DNA of 37,571 bases, from contig JAJQBK010000037.1 of NCBI GenBank assembly GCA_021203305.1, positions 1 through 37,571 of the forward strand. Direction: 5' to 3'. The notes under the pieces were generated by a model. That model did not search any database and had not been told where the DNA came from. It was given only the letters and a program-made list of their open reading frames with translations. A program made the translations under genes and the position numbers. The DNA is from Lachnospiraceae bacterium (GTDB taxonomy: Bacteria > Bacillota > Clostridia > Lachnospirales > Lachnospiraceae). Below, piece after piece: positions 15,985-23,846 of the stretch (position 1 is the first letter of the stretch; every line of letters begins with the position of its first letter).

Positions 15985-16333
15985 ATGAAGCTCAGTGAAA
16001 CCGACAGGGAAAAGGAAAAATCCCGGGCGCTCGCCGTTGAGAGCCTACAGGAAAACCCTGATACGCAGCATCTGTGGGCGGCTCTCGTGGAATTCGAGGG
16101 CCGTTCTTTTTTTTACTGCCAAAAATCTGGAGTTTACTTACGCGATCAGGGGCGGGGAGCTTTTTGTCAGCCGCAAGGAAAAGTCCATTACACGGGCCAC
16201 GGTGGAGCTGGCCTTTTGGCGGGCTCTTGAACTGAAGGAGGCCACTACGGGACCCAAGAAGCTGGGCGTCTTTGGCGCCAGTTATCTGTATCCTGTTTTT
16301 ATCGAGCTGGGGGTCATCCCCCGCAGAAGCTGA
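15985..16333 (+). pseudogene. Small conserved-type protein split by a frameshift at a T8 run
   Basis: Translation from ATG 15985 gives MKLSETDREKEKSRALAVES and reads sensibly through LWAALVEFEGRSF, then becomes poor and stops at 16230. The plus-one frame continues the protein well from the run of eight T at 16107-16114: FTAKNLEFTYAIRGGELF, SITRATVELAFWRALEL and GPKKLGVFGASYLYPVF, ending at 16333. Removing one T restores a single frame of about 115 residues. The joined sequence looks like a small soluble protein I recall from Lachnospiraceae genomes without a known function. Its start has only a weak ribosome binding site, but a good promoter lies upstream. A sequencing error, a real inactivating insertion, or slippage at the T-run used for regulation are all possible. 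It ends 14 bases before the AraC-type gene. Confidence 0.7.
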
Positions 16334-16346
16334 GGAGGTGAGGAAG

Positions 16347-17228
16347 ATGGATTCCGCGCTTTTTACCAACAGCCTGGTGCAGTCGTCAAGAATTATTTAC
16401 ACCCCTTCCATGTTTGCCAGAGCCAATCTTTTATATTTACAGGAAATCGGTTCCTTAAAGGCCATCAGTCCCCATACCTCCGGCCGCTCTGATCTCTCCT
16501 CCTACCTGTTCTTTATCGTGCTGGAGGGAGCGGGAGAGCTGACCTACAACGGTACCCTTTATCAGCTTTCCGCGGGGGACTGTGTTTTCATCAACTGCAA
16601 AAATCCATATTCCCAGAGCTCCTCGGAGGAACTCTGGACATTAAAGTGGTGCCATTTTTACGGCTCCAATCTGGCGGGAATTTATAATAAATATGTGGAA
16701 CGGGGAGGATATCCTGCCTTTCACGCCCAAAATCCGCAGGCCTATGTGAGACTGCTGGACGAGCTCTATACCTGTGCGGATTCCGACGCGTATACCAGGG
16801 ATATGCGCATTTATGATAAGCTGAGCACTTTGACGGCGCTTTTGATGGAGGAAAGCTGGCATCAGGATGCAGGGACGTCAGCCTCATCCAGAAGAAATGT
16901 GCTGGAGATCAAGGACTATATTGACGCCAATTATCGGGAGAAGCTTACTTTGGAGGGGCTGGCCGGTCTTTTTTTTATCAATAAGCACTACCTGGCCCGC
17001 TGTTTTAAGGAGCAGTGCGGCTCTTCGGTGGCAGTCTATATTCAGCAGGTGAGAATCACCCACGCCAAAAGCCTGCTGCGCTTCTCGGAGGATACCATTG
17101 AGAAAATTGCGGAGGAGTGCGGGATTCCTGACGCCAATTATTTTGCCAGAGTATTTAAGAAGGTGGAGGGGATCACGCCGGGAGAGTACAGGAAGCTCTG
17201 GAAGGGAAAGCAGCGCTTTGATCAATGA
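16347..17228 (+). CDS. AraC family transcriptional regulator
   Basis: The N-terminal part (about 30-150) looks like a cupin sugar-sensing domain: SSYLFFIVLEGAGELTYNG, LSAGDCVFINCKNPYSQSS and LKWCHFYG. The C-terminal 100 residues form the double helix-turn-helix: IKDYIDANYREKLTLEGLA, FFINKHYLARCFKEQCG, then YIQQVRITHAKSLLRFSED, IAEECGIPDANYFARVFKK and the final GITPGEYRK signature. ATG 16347 is chosen because GGAGGTG at 16333-16339 precedes it; the frame is open further upstream into the damaged gene but without ribosome binding sites. At 293 residues it is standard. Targets are unknown; it does not sit beside an obvious sugar-use operon. Confidence 0.92.
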   Translation: MDSALFTNSLVQSSRIIYTPSMFARANLLYLQEIGSLKAISPHTSGRSDLSSYLFFIVLEGAGELTYNGTLYQLSAGDCVFINCKNPYSQSSSEELWTLKWCHFYGSNLAGIYNKYVERGGYPAFHAQNPQAYVRLLDELYTCADSDAYTRDMRIYDKLSTLTALLMEESWHQDAGTSASSRRNVLEIKDYIDANYREKLTLEGLAGLFFINKHYLARCFKEQCGSSVAVYIQQVRITHAKSLLRFSEDTIEKIAEECGIPDANYFARVFKKVEGITPGEYRKLWKGKQRFDQ

Positions 17229-17363
17229 TTTTCTACAGAAATTTAATATTCAATCAGATAGACTTCCGAAATGGAATGTGATAGAATAATCGGGTGGCGC
17301 ACAGGAGAGCTTTTGGCTTTCGCTTCCGGTTATACGCTTAAGAGAACAGGGGGAGAGGCTTGA

Positions 17364-18287
17364 GTGGAACCCAAACAGGACATCGTCCGCATGATCAGTG
17401 ATCAGAGGGATCATCTGAGCAAGGGGCAAAAGAAAATAGCGGATTACATTTTGGAGCACAGTGAGGACGCTTCCTTCATGACAGCCCAGGAGCTGGGGAA
17501 GACATTGGGAATCTCGGAATCCACTGTGGTTCGTTTCGCGTCCAGAATCGGGTATAAGGGGTATCCACAGATGCAGGAGGCTCTGCAGCGCTACACCCGG
17601 TCCCGATATCGGATGGTGGCTGCGCCGGAGCTCTCGGAGAAGGCCTTTGATACCTGGGGCGTCATCGCCTCGGTTTTTCAGTCGGATATGGAAAAGATCA
17701 GCGAGGCCATGGAGAAGCTCTCCGAGGCCAGATTCGCCTATACGGTGGATCTGCTGCTCTCCGCGGATCACGTTTACATTGTGGGATTGCGCAACAGCGC
17801 GCCACTGGCGTCCTTTCTTCATTTTTATCTGAATATGATCCGCCCTGACGTGGTGCTGCTGAATACCACCGCGGCCACGGAGCTTTTTGAGCAGATGCTT
17901 CATATCGGCAGCAAGGACGCGCTGGTGGCGATTTCCTTTCCGCGATATTCCATCCGCACCCTGAAAGCGATGGAGATGGCCAAGGATCAGGGGGCGTCCA
18001 TTGTGGCGCTGACCGATTCGGATCACAGCCCCATGACCATGTATTCCACGGTGGAGCTGTACGCCAGGAGCAATTTAAACAGCGTGGCTGATTCTCTGGT
18101 GGCGCCCATGTGCGTGCTGAACGCCCTGATTGTGGCCATGTGCCTGAAAGCGCCGGAGCGGGTCACGAAGGAACTGAAAGCCCTGGAATATGCCTGGGAC
18201 AATTATCAGGTATACTCCCATGATGAGATTAACCGGATTGATATCGACGCCGGTTTTGGAGTCCAAAAAGAGAAACCGGATGAGTAA
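17364..18287 (+). CDS. MurR/RpiR family transcriptional regulator
   Basis: An N-terminal HTH_6 domain (about 1-80) has ISDQRDHLSKGQKKIADYIL, ASFMTAQELGKTLGISESTV and VRFASRIGYKGYPQMQEAL. A C-terminal SIS domain (about 125-265) binds a phosphosugar in this family: ADHVYIVGLRNSAPLASFL, DALVAISFPRYSIRTLKAM and GASIVALTDSDHSPM. GTG 17364 is used, with GGGGGAGAGG (17348-17357) upstream at a suitable distance. Its stop overlaps the start of the next flavoprotein gene by 8 bases, so they are probably co-transcribed. No phosphosugar isomerase or transporter gene is adjacent, so the ligand cannot be guessed. Confidence 0.92.
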   Translation: MEPKQDIVRMISDQRDHLSKGQKKIADYILEHSEDASFMTAQELGKTLGISESTVVRFASRIGYKGYPQMQEALQRYTRSRYRMVAAPELSEKAFDTWGVIASVFQSDMEKISEAMEKLSEARFAYTVDLLLSADHVYIVGLRNSAPLASFLHFYLNMIRPDVVLLNTTAATELFEQMLHIGSKDALVAISFPRYSIRTLKAMEMAKDQGASIVALTDSDHSPMTMYSTVELYARSNLNSVADSLVAPMCVLNALIVAMCLKAPERVTKELKALEYAWDNYQVYSHDEINRIDIDAGFGVQKEKPDE

Positions 18288-19518
18288 ATGTGTGGTAGTC
18301 GGCGGCGGGGCCGCCGGTATGATGGCCGCATATCAGGCGGCGGCGCTGGGACAGAAGGTCCTGCTCCTTGAAAAAAATGAAAAGCTGGGCAAGAAGGTAT
18401 ACATCACCGGCAAGGGCCGCTGCAACCTGACCAATGCCTGTGAGACAGAGGATTTTTTTCAGTCTGTGGTGACCAACCCCAGATTTTTATACAGTGCGGT
18501 CTATGGCTTTGGTTCGCGGGATATGGTGGAGCTGCTGGAGCAATACGGCTGTAAGACGAAGGTGGAGCGGGGGCTTCGTGTCTTTCCGGTGTCCGACCAT
18601 GCGTCCGATGTGATTTTTGCCATGCAGCGGGCCATGCAGGCTGTGGGCGTGGAAGTTCGGCTGAACACGAAGGTAAAGCGCGTTCTGGTCAGAGACGGCG
18701 CGGCGGCGGGGGTGGAGCTTTCCGGCGGCGGGCGGCTGACCGCTGACCGGGTGATTGTGTGTACCGGCGGCGTTTCCTATCCTTCCACCGGCTCTACCGG
18801 GGACGGCTACCGGTTTGCCAAAGAGGCAGGTCTTTCAGTGACGGATCGACGTCCGGCGCTGGTGTCCCTGATTTGCCGGGAGAACTGGTGCAAAGACCTG
18901 ATGGGGCTCTCACTTAAGAATGTGCGGGTTACCCTTTACGCGGGGGCGAATTCAGCGGGTTCCAGAGAAATTTTTCGGGATTTCGGGGAGATGCTGTTCA
19001 CTCATTTTGGGGTCAGCGGTCCCCTGATTCTCTCGGCCAGCAGTTATTACCGCCAAACTCCAAACATTGCGACTTTGTCCATCGATTTAAAGCCGGCCCT
19101 GACCATGGAGCAGCTGGATAAGCGTTTGCTGCGGGAATTTGAGGAAAATAAAAATAAACAGTTCAAAAACGCTCTGGACTCTCTGTTCCCGGCAAAGCTC
19201 ATCCCCGTGATGGTCGGCCTGTCCGGAATTCATCCGGAGAAAAAGGTCCACGAAATCACCAGGGAGGAACGGCTTGGGTTCGCGGCGCTGATCAAGGCTT
19301 TGCCGCTGACCGTGACCGGCACCGGTGATTTTAGCGAGGCCATTATCACCCAGGGTGGCGTGGATGTGAGGGAGATCAACCCCTCCACCATGGAATCCAG
19401 GAAAATAAAGGGATTATATTTCGCCGGCGAGGTGCTGGACGTGGACGCCCTGACCGGGGGCTTCAATCTGCAGATCGCCTGGTCCACCGGGTATCTGGCG
19501 GGTTCGAGCGCGGAATAG
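18280..19518 (+). CDS. HI0933/BaiN-like NAD(P)/FAD-dependent oxidoreductase
   Basis: A flavoprotein of the HI0933/YhiN group (which includes BaiN, proposed in bile acid 7-dehydroxylation). The FAD-binding dinucleotide fold is CVVVGGGAAGMMAAYQAAAL at the N-terminus, followed by LLEKNEKLGKKVYITGKGRC, the hallmark GRCNLTN, and VIVCTGGVSYPSTGSTGDGY. The C-terminal GGVDVREINPSTMESRKIKG and AGEVLDVDALTGGFNLQIAW are also diagnostic. Its ATG at 18280 overlaps the upstream regulator stop. Length is 412 residues. In Clostridia this gene commonly precedes cmk and ispH, as here. Its physiological reaction is not known from sequence; bile acid chemistry should not be assumed. Confidence 0.88.
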   Translation: MSKCVVVGGGAAGMMAAYQAAALGQKVLLLEKNEKLGKKVYITGKGRCNLTNACETEDFFQSVVTNPRFLYSAVYGFGSRDMVELLEQYGCKTKVERGLRVFPVSDHASDVIFAMQRAMQAVGVEVRLNTKVKRVLVRDGAAAGVELSGGGRLTADRVIVCTGGVSYPSTGSTGDGYRFAKEAGLSVTDRRPALVSLICRENWCKDLMGLSLKNVRVTLYAGANSAGSREIFRDFGEMLFTHFGVSGPLILSASSYYRQTPNIATLSIDLKPALTMEQLDKRLLREFEENKNKQFKNALDSLFPAKLIPVMVGLSGIHPEKKVHEITREERLGFAALIKALPLTVTGTGDFSEAIITQGGVDVREINPSTMESRKIKGLYFAGEVLDVDALTGGFNLQIAWSTGYLAGSSAE

Positions 19519-19536
19519 AAAAGGAGACAAATTTAC

Positions 19537-20229
19537 ATGAGCTTTTGTATTGCAGTGGACGGCCCGGCGGGGGCGGGAAAGAGTACCATCGCAAAAAGGC
19601 TGGCCGGAGAGCTTGGCATTGTGTACGTGGATACGGGTGCAATGTACCGGGCTATGGCGTATCATATGATTCAGAAGGGCACGGACCTTGAAGATCAGGA
19701 GGCTGTTAGCAGAGACTGTCAGGACGCGGAGATTTCCATCGTCTATGACAAGGGGGAACAGATGGTGCTGCTGAACGGGGAAAATGTGACTCCGTACTTA
19801 AGGGAGGAGTCCGTGAGCGGGAAGGCTTCCGTCTGCAGCGCCAATCCTGACGTCCGCAGACGGCTGGTGACTCTGCAGCGCAAATTCGCGGAGCACACGG
19901 ATCTGGTCATGGACGGCCGCGATATCGGCACCTGTGTTTTGCCGGACGCTGAGCTGAAAATTTACCTTACCGCCGGTACCCATACGCGGGCTCTGCGCAG
20001 ATATAAGGAGCTGACCCGGAAGGGAGAGAACTGCGACCTGGAGCAGATTGAGCGGGATATTGCCGAAAGAGATTACCGGGATATGCACCGGGAGTTTTCC
20101 CCGTTAAAAAAAGCGGCTGACGCGGTGGAGGTGGATACCTCGGATATGACCATCGGACAGGTGGAGGAGGCCATTCTTTCCCTGGTTCGGGAAAGACGCG
20201 GGGCGGCGTCGGAAAGCCGGGAAAGCTGA
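19537..20229 (+). CDS. cmk: Cytidylate kinase
   Basis: Cmk phosphorylates CMP and dCMP to the diphosphates. The P-loop is DGPAGAGKSTIAKRLA at the N-terminus, followed by YVDTGAMYRAMAYH for the monophosphate, LREESVSGKASVCSANPDVR, and DGRDIGTCVLPDAELKIYLT. RYKELTRKGENCDLEQIERD and RDYRDMHREFSPLKKA form the lid and C-terminal region. AAAGGAGAC precedes the ATG. Length 230 is normal. The order flavoprotein-cmk-ispH-rpsA with short gaps points to a single transcript. It also recycles the CMP released when CMP-nonulosonate donors are used, although that link is general. Confidence 0.96.
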   Translation: MSFCIAVDGPAGAGKSTIAKRLAGELGIVYVDTGAMYRAMAYHMIQKGTDLEDQEAVSRDCQDAEISIVYDKGEQMVLLNGENVTPYLREESVSGKASVCSANPDVRRRLVTLQRKFAEHTDLVMDGRDIGTCVLPDAELKIYLTAGTHTRALRRYKELTRKGENCDLEQIERDIAERDYRDMHREFSPLKKAADAVEVDTSDMTIGQVEEAILSLVRERRGAASESRES

Positions 20230-20286
20230 TACAGCGACATGTTTATAAACAGGCCGCCGGAAAAAGGCGGAGAACCGGAGAAAAGA

Positions 20287-21132
20287 ATGGAAGTAAAGCT
20301 TGCGAAATCCGCCGGCTTCTGTTTTGGCGTCAAACGGGCCATGGATATGGTATACCAGCAGATCGGCACAGGCAAGAAAATCTATACCTACGGGCCCATC
20401 ATCCACAATGAGGAAGTGGTGAAGGAGCTGGAGGAGAAGGGCGTCACAGTCCTGAATCCTGAGGAGATTGACAGGATTTCGGAGGGAACGGTGATCATCC
20501 GCTCCCACGGGGTGGAGCGGGCGGTTCAGGAAAAACTGGCCGCCAAAGGCTTGGAGTCCGTGGACGCCACCTGTCCCTTTGTGAAAAGAATTCATTCCAC
20601 TGTGGAGAGGGAGAGCCGACAGGGCAGACAGATCATAATTGCGGGCAATCCGGAGCATCCGGAGGTGCAGGGAATTATGGGCTGGTGCGAGACTCCCGCC
20701 ATTGTGATAAAGGACGAAAATGACGCCCTGAATTTGGAGGTTGTGCCAAAAAAAGAATATTGTGTGGTCGCGCAAACGACATTTAATTACACAAAATTTC
20801 AGAAAATAGTTGAAATCATAAAAGAAAAGATTTATAATGCTCTTATTGTGGATACTATATGCAATGCTACCGAGGAAAGACAGACTGAGGCAAGGGAGTT
20901 ATCCCAGGCCGCTGATGCAATGATAGTCATAGGTGGAAAGAGAAGCTCGAATACCCGCAAGCTGTACGAGATATGCGCTGACTGCTGTGAAAATACATAC
21001 TACGTCCAGACGGCGGCGGATTTGAGGTTTGAGCTACCTGAATCTGTTGGATTTGTTGGTATTACTGCAGGGGCTTCCACCCCCAACAATATAATCGAGG
21101 AGGTTCAAAATTATGTCAGAATTAACTTTTGA
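20287..21132 (+). CDS. ispH: 4-hydroxy-3-methylbut-2-enyl diphosphate reductase
   Basis: IspH (LytB) is the iron-sulfur enzyme making IPP and DMAPP in the MEP isoprenoid pathway. The three cluster cysteines are visible in GFCFGVKRA near residue 12, DATCPFVKR near 95, and VDTICNATEERQ near 195. YGPIIHNEEVV and IRSHGV are also conserved. ATG 20287 follows GGAGAAAAGA; an earlier in-frame ATG at 20239 lacks support. It has 281 residues. In some Clostridia IspH is fused to ribosomal protein S1; here they are separate, with the rpsA ATG 20 bases inside the ispH end. Composition shifts from GC-rich to AT-rich near 20755, so the last third differs from the first two thirds. Confidence 0.96.
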   Translation: MEVKLAKSAGFCFGVKRAMDMVYQQIGTGKKIYTYGPIIHNEEVVKELEEKGVTVLNPEEIDRISEGTVIIRSHGVERAVQEKLAAKGLESVDATCPFVKRIHSTVERESRQGRQIIIAGNPEHPEVQGIMGWCETPAIVIKDENDALNLEVVPKKEYCVVAQTTFNYTKFQKIVEIIKEKIYNALIVDTICNATEERQTEARELSQAADAMIVIGGKRSSNTRKLYEICADCCENTYYVQTAADLRFELPESVGFVGITAGASTPNNIIEEVQNYVRINF

Positions 21133-22264
21133 ACAAATGCTGGAGGAATCATTTAAAACAATTCATACAGGAGAGGTAGTCAGCGGTACAGTGATTGACG
21201 TGAAACCCGAACAGATCATACTGAATATCGGCTACAAGGCAGACGGTGTTCTGCCGAAGAACGAGTACACCAATGACGCGACCGTTGACCTGACCCAGGC
21301 TGTAAAGGTTGGAGACACCATGGAGGTAAAGGTTTTGAAGGTAAATGACGGGGACGGACAGGTTGCCCTCACTTACAAGCGCCTGGCCGCGGAGCGCGGC
21401 AACAAGCGCATCGAAGAAGCTTATAATAATAAGGAAGTGCTTACCGCGAAGGTTACCCAGGTGCTGGACGGGGGCTTAAGCGTGTCGGTGGAGGGCGTTC
21501 GTATTTTTATTCCCGCGAGCCTTGTTTCCGATACATATGAGAGAGACCTGTCCAAGTACGCGGATCAGGAGATCCAGTTCGTGGTGACGGAGTACAATCC
21601 CAAGAGAAGACGCTACATCGGCGACAGAAAGCAGCTGATCGTTGCCAGGAAGGCCGAGATGCAGGCGGCGGTGTTCGCACGCATCAAGGAGGGCGATATT
21701 GTGGAAGGCACGGTCAAGAACGTGACTGATTTCGGCGCTTTCATCGATCTGGGCGGCGTGGACGGCCTCCTGCACATCTCCGAGATGAGCTGGGGCCGCA
21801 TCGAGCATCCCAAGAAGGTGTTCACCGTCGGCCAGGAGCTTAAGGTCCTGATCAAGGAGATCAACGGCACCAAGATAGCCCTGTCCTTAAAGTTCGATGA
21901 GCTCAATCCCTGGAGAGACGCCGCGGAGAAGTTTGCTGTCGGCACCATTGTCACCGGCAAGGTAGCCCGCATGACCGACTTTGGCGCTTTTGTGGAGCTG
22001 GAGCCCGGCGTGGACGCTCTGCTGCATGTATCCCAGATTTCCAGAGAGCGCGTGGAGAAGCCCTCCGACGTTCTTTCCGTAGGACAGGAGATCACCGCCA
22101 AGATCACGGACTTCAACGAGGAGACCCACAAGATCAGCCTGAGCATGAAGGCTCTGCTTCCTCAGTCTCAGAGGAACAGGAAGGAGAAGGAGCCGGAAGC
22201 GGATGTGGTCAGCGTGGATATCGAAGCGGAGATCGCGAAGCAGAAGAAGGAGGACGCCGAGTAA
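21113..22264 (+). CDS. rpsA: 30S ribosomal protein S1 (four S1 domains)
   Basis: An S1-type RNA-binding protein with four repeats, at about 16-85, 102-170, 190-260 and 275-345. The last two are the clearest: VEGTVKNVTDFGAFIDLGG with DGLLHISEMSWGRI, and VTGKVARMTDFGAFVELEPG with DALLHVSQISRERV. The C-terminal tail is charged. At 383 residues it is the short Firmicute form, which may act in translation of some mRNAs rather than as a core ribosomal protein. GAGGAGG at 21097-21103 sets the start inside the ispH end, so translation is coupled. Codons become GC-rich after about 21230, consistent with strong expression. A terminator follows. Confidence 0.94.
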   Translation: MSELTFEQMLEESFKTIHTGEVVSGTVIDVKPEQIILNIGYKADGVLPKNEYTNDATVDLTQAVKVGDTMEVKVLKVNDGDGQVALTYKRLAAERGNKRIEEAYNNKEVLTAKVTQVLDGGLSVSVEGVRIFIPASLVSDTYERDLSKYADQEIQFVVTEYNPKRRRYIGDRKQLIVARKAEMQAAVFARIKEGDIVEGTVKNVTDFGAFIDLGGVDGLLHISEMSWGRIEHPKKVFTVGQELKVLIKEINGTKIALSLKFDELNPWRDAAEKFAVGTIVTGKVARMTDFGAFVELEPGVDALLHVSQISRERVEKPSDVLSVGQEITAKITDFNEETHKISLSMKALLPQSQRNRKEKEPEADVVSVDIEAEIAKQKKEDAE

Positions 22265-22299
22265 GGCGGTTCTATCCGGTAAATGAATATATGAAATGA

Positions 22300-22334
22300 A
22301 GCCCGCAGGATCGGAAAAGGTTCTGCAGGCTTTT
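22300..22334 (+). terminator. Intrinsic terminator after rpsA
   Basis: An 11-bp stem (22300-22310 with 22321-22331, one C-A mismatch, one G-U pair) has a ten-base loop and is followed by TTTTGT. It ends the cmk-ispH-rpsA transcript. Confidence 0.75.
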
Positions 22335-22481
22335 GTAATAAAAAGAATCGATTACGGGGGCACCAGATGTCCGGGGGCATCTGTTCAGCGCAAACCGTGG
22401 CGAAGATCAAAGAGCGGATAAATCGACTCTTTTATGGTGATGTCCGCATTAGCAGACGTGTCCGTTTCGCAACGGAAAATA

Positions 22482-23585
22482 TCAGGTATTTTGGATAATC
22501 TGCGTGATCAGATGCTCCGCGTATTTCTGAAACAGCTCCTTATTTTTCTTGGTATCCGCCGTGATTTCAAACCAGGATACGCTGTCCTTTAAATCCGACT
22601 TGTAGTAGGGCTCCACCACCGGGGAAAACTGCTTCAGGAAATATCCCCTGCGGCGGGTGTAGCAGGTGGCGGCGGTGGCCTGTTCACGGTATTCCTTCTC
22701 CGCGAAGGAGGCCACGGACTTGTGGTAGGCGGCGTCCAGCGCGGGGATGTAGTAGTAATTTTTATAATTGCTGTAATAATATTTCAGTTCGCCGTCCAGC
22801 ACCGGCACCCTAAGCAGAAGCTTCGCGTCCTCAGCCAGCAGGAAAATGCCATCGTATTGAAGGGAGAGGGTCTGGGGCAGGGCACTTTTCAGCGTCATCT
22901 CCATGGTCAGCTCGTAGACGGCCTCTCCCCGGTGGTTTTTGGTCCTGACCATGGCGGCCTTTCTGATTTTGGGAAGCTTCCGGAGGATGTCCCCGTAGGA
23001 GAGCATGGGCAGAATGGCCAGAAGCCCCTTCATATCGTCCCGGTTGTGCTGCATCAGCATATCCCGGATCTGGTTGTCAGGCTGATCGACGTAGGCTTTG
23101 TAAAACTGAATTAATTCCCCGCCATTATAGGGATCCTCCCTGTGCAGTCCCATGAATTCCTCCACGGTGCGCTGCCTGCAGTCGGGCAGGCCCAGCCTGT
23201 CGCGCCAGGGGCTGATCTGTCTGTAGAGGTCGATGCTCTGCAGGCTGTCCAGAGGGAGATCCACCTCATATTTCTCCGCCTTCCGCATCAGATAGGAAAT
23301 ATCGAAACGGGAGCCGTTGTAATGAATTACCGCGGAATATTTTTCCAGCATCTCACTGAAACGTACTAAAAGGGCCTTTTCCTCCTGGGGTGATTCCGCC
23401 ATCAGCTGCTGCAGATACCATTTCCCATCATGGAAATCAGCCAGTCCGATCAGGTAAAGCTGTGTCGCGGCCGGAGAAAATCCGGTGGTCTCGATATCCA
23501 GAAATAAAATTTCCTCCCAGGGAGCGAACTGCTCTATGGGGTAAGCTGGGGTAAACTGCTCCAGACATTCTCTGGAAATATACAT
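22482..23585 (-). CDS. YprB-like RNase H-fold 3'-5' exonuclease
   Basis: Predicted metal-dependent exonuclease of the DnaQ/RNase H fold (YprB_RNaseH_like). FLDIETTGFSPAATQLYLIG at about 28-47 is the ExoI motif with the Asp and Glu, VIHYNGSRFDISYL near 85-98 is ExoII, and MQHNRDDMKGLLAILPML near 177-195 is ExoIII with His and Asp. The C-terminal part is less conserved. The ATG follows AGGAGG. The gene is convergent with rpsA and divergent from thrC. The substrate, RNA or DNA, is not known. It has 367 residues and no damage. Confidence 0.85.
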   Translation of the reverse strand: MYISRECLEQFTPAYPIEQFAPWEEILFLDIETTGFSPAATQLYLIGLADFHDGKWYLQQLMAESPQEEKALLVRFSEMLEKYSAVIHYNGSRFDISYLMRKAEKYEVDLPLDSLQSIDLYRQISPWRDRLGLPDCRQRTVEEFMGLHREDPYNGGELIQFYKAYVDQPDNQIRDMLMQHNRDDMKGLLAILPMLSYGDILRKLPKIRKAAMVRTKNHRGEAVYELTMEMTLKSALPQTLSLQYDGIFLLAEDAKLLLRVPVLDGELKYYYSNYKNYYYIPALDAAYHKSVASFAEKEYREQATAATCYTRRRGYFLKQFSPVVEPYYKSDLKDSVSWFEITADTKKNKELFQKYAEHLITQIIQNT

Positions 23586-23702
23586 GGCGGCCTCCTGTGG
23601 TGTAATTTCACGGAAGATATTATCAGCCCTTTACAGGCAAACTACGTCTGACAGGTCTGCATATATCTTCTATGGCGTCTGCGAATAGTAACTTTAAAAA
23701 AC

Positions 23703-23708
23703 AGTATA
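23703..23708 (-). promoter_or_regulatory. Possible extended -10 for the YprB-like gene
   Basis: On the minus strand TGGTATACT gives an extended -10 (TATACT). No convincing -35 is found at 17 bp, and the leader would be about 110 nt. Weak support. Confidence 0.35.
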
Positions 23709-23766
23709 CCATGAACTTTCCGCAAAAGGTAGAGGAAGTTTGGCAAAAACTTTATGAAATGTGGCA

Positions 23767-23795
23767 TTGAAAGGGAATTTTGTTTATGGTAGAAT
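23767..23795 (+). promoter_or_regulatory. Predicted sigma-A promoter for thrC
   Basis: TTGAAA (23767-23772) and TAGAAT (23790-23795) each match five of six bases with 17 bp between them, and TGG precedes the -10. Transcription should start near 23802, giving a leader of about 45 nt. Confidence 0.75.
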
Positions 23796-23831
23796 GTTCA
23801 CGATGATTTTTCAGAATAAATATTGTGAACA
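23795..23831 (+). promoter_or_regulatory. Inverted repeat across the thrC start of transcription
   Basis: TGTTCAC at 23795-23801 and GTGAACA at 23825-23831 are perfect 7-bp arms separated by 23 AT-rich bases. The left arm ends at the expected +1, so the repeat fits a protein operator better than an RNA hairpin. No regulator can be named. Confidence 0.4.
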
Positions 23832-23846
23832 CAAAGGAGACGAGAT

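Noticed and set aside
18280-19518. Assigning bile acid metabolism from the BaiN-like gene
   Set aside because: The HI0933-type family is widespread and no other bai gene is present; the housekeeping context does not support it.
20287-22264. IspH-S1 fusion protein
   Set aside because: The two reading frames differ, ispH has its own stop at 21130-21132, and rpsA has its own ribosome binding site.
22461-22476. TCCGTT/AACGGA hairpin as terminator for the YprB-like gene
   Set aside because: No T-run follows it on the minus strand, so it does not fit an intrinsic terminator.
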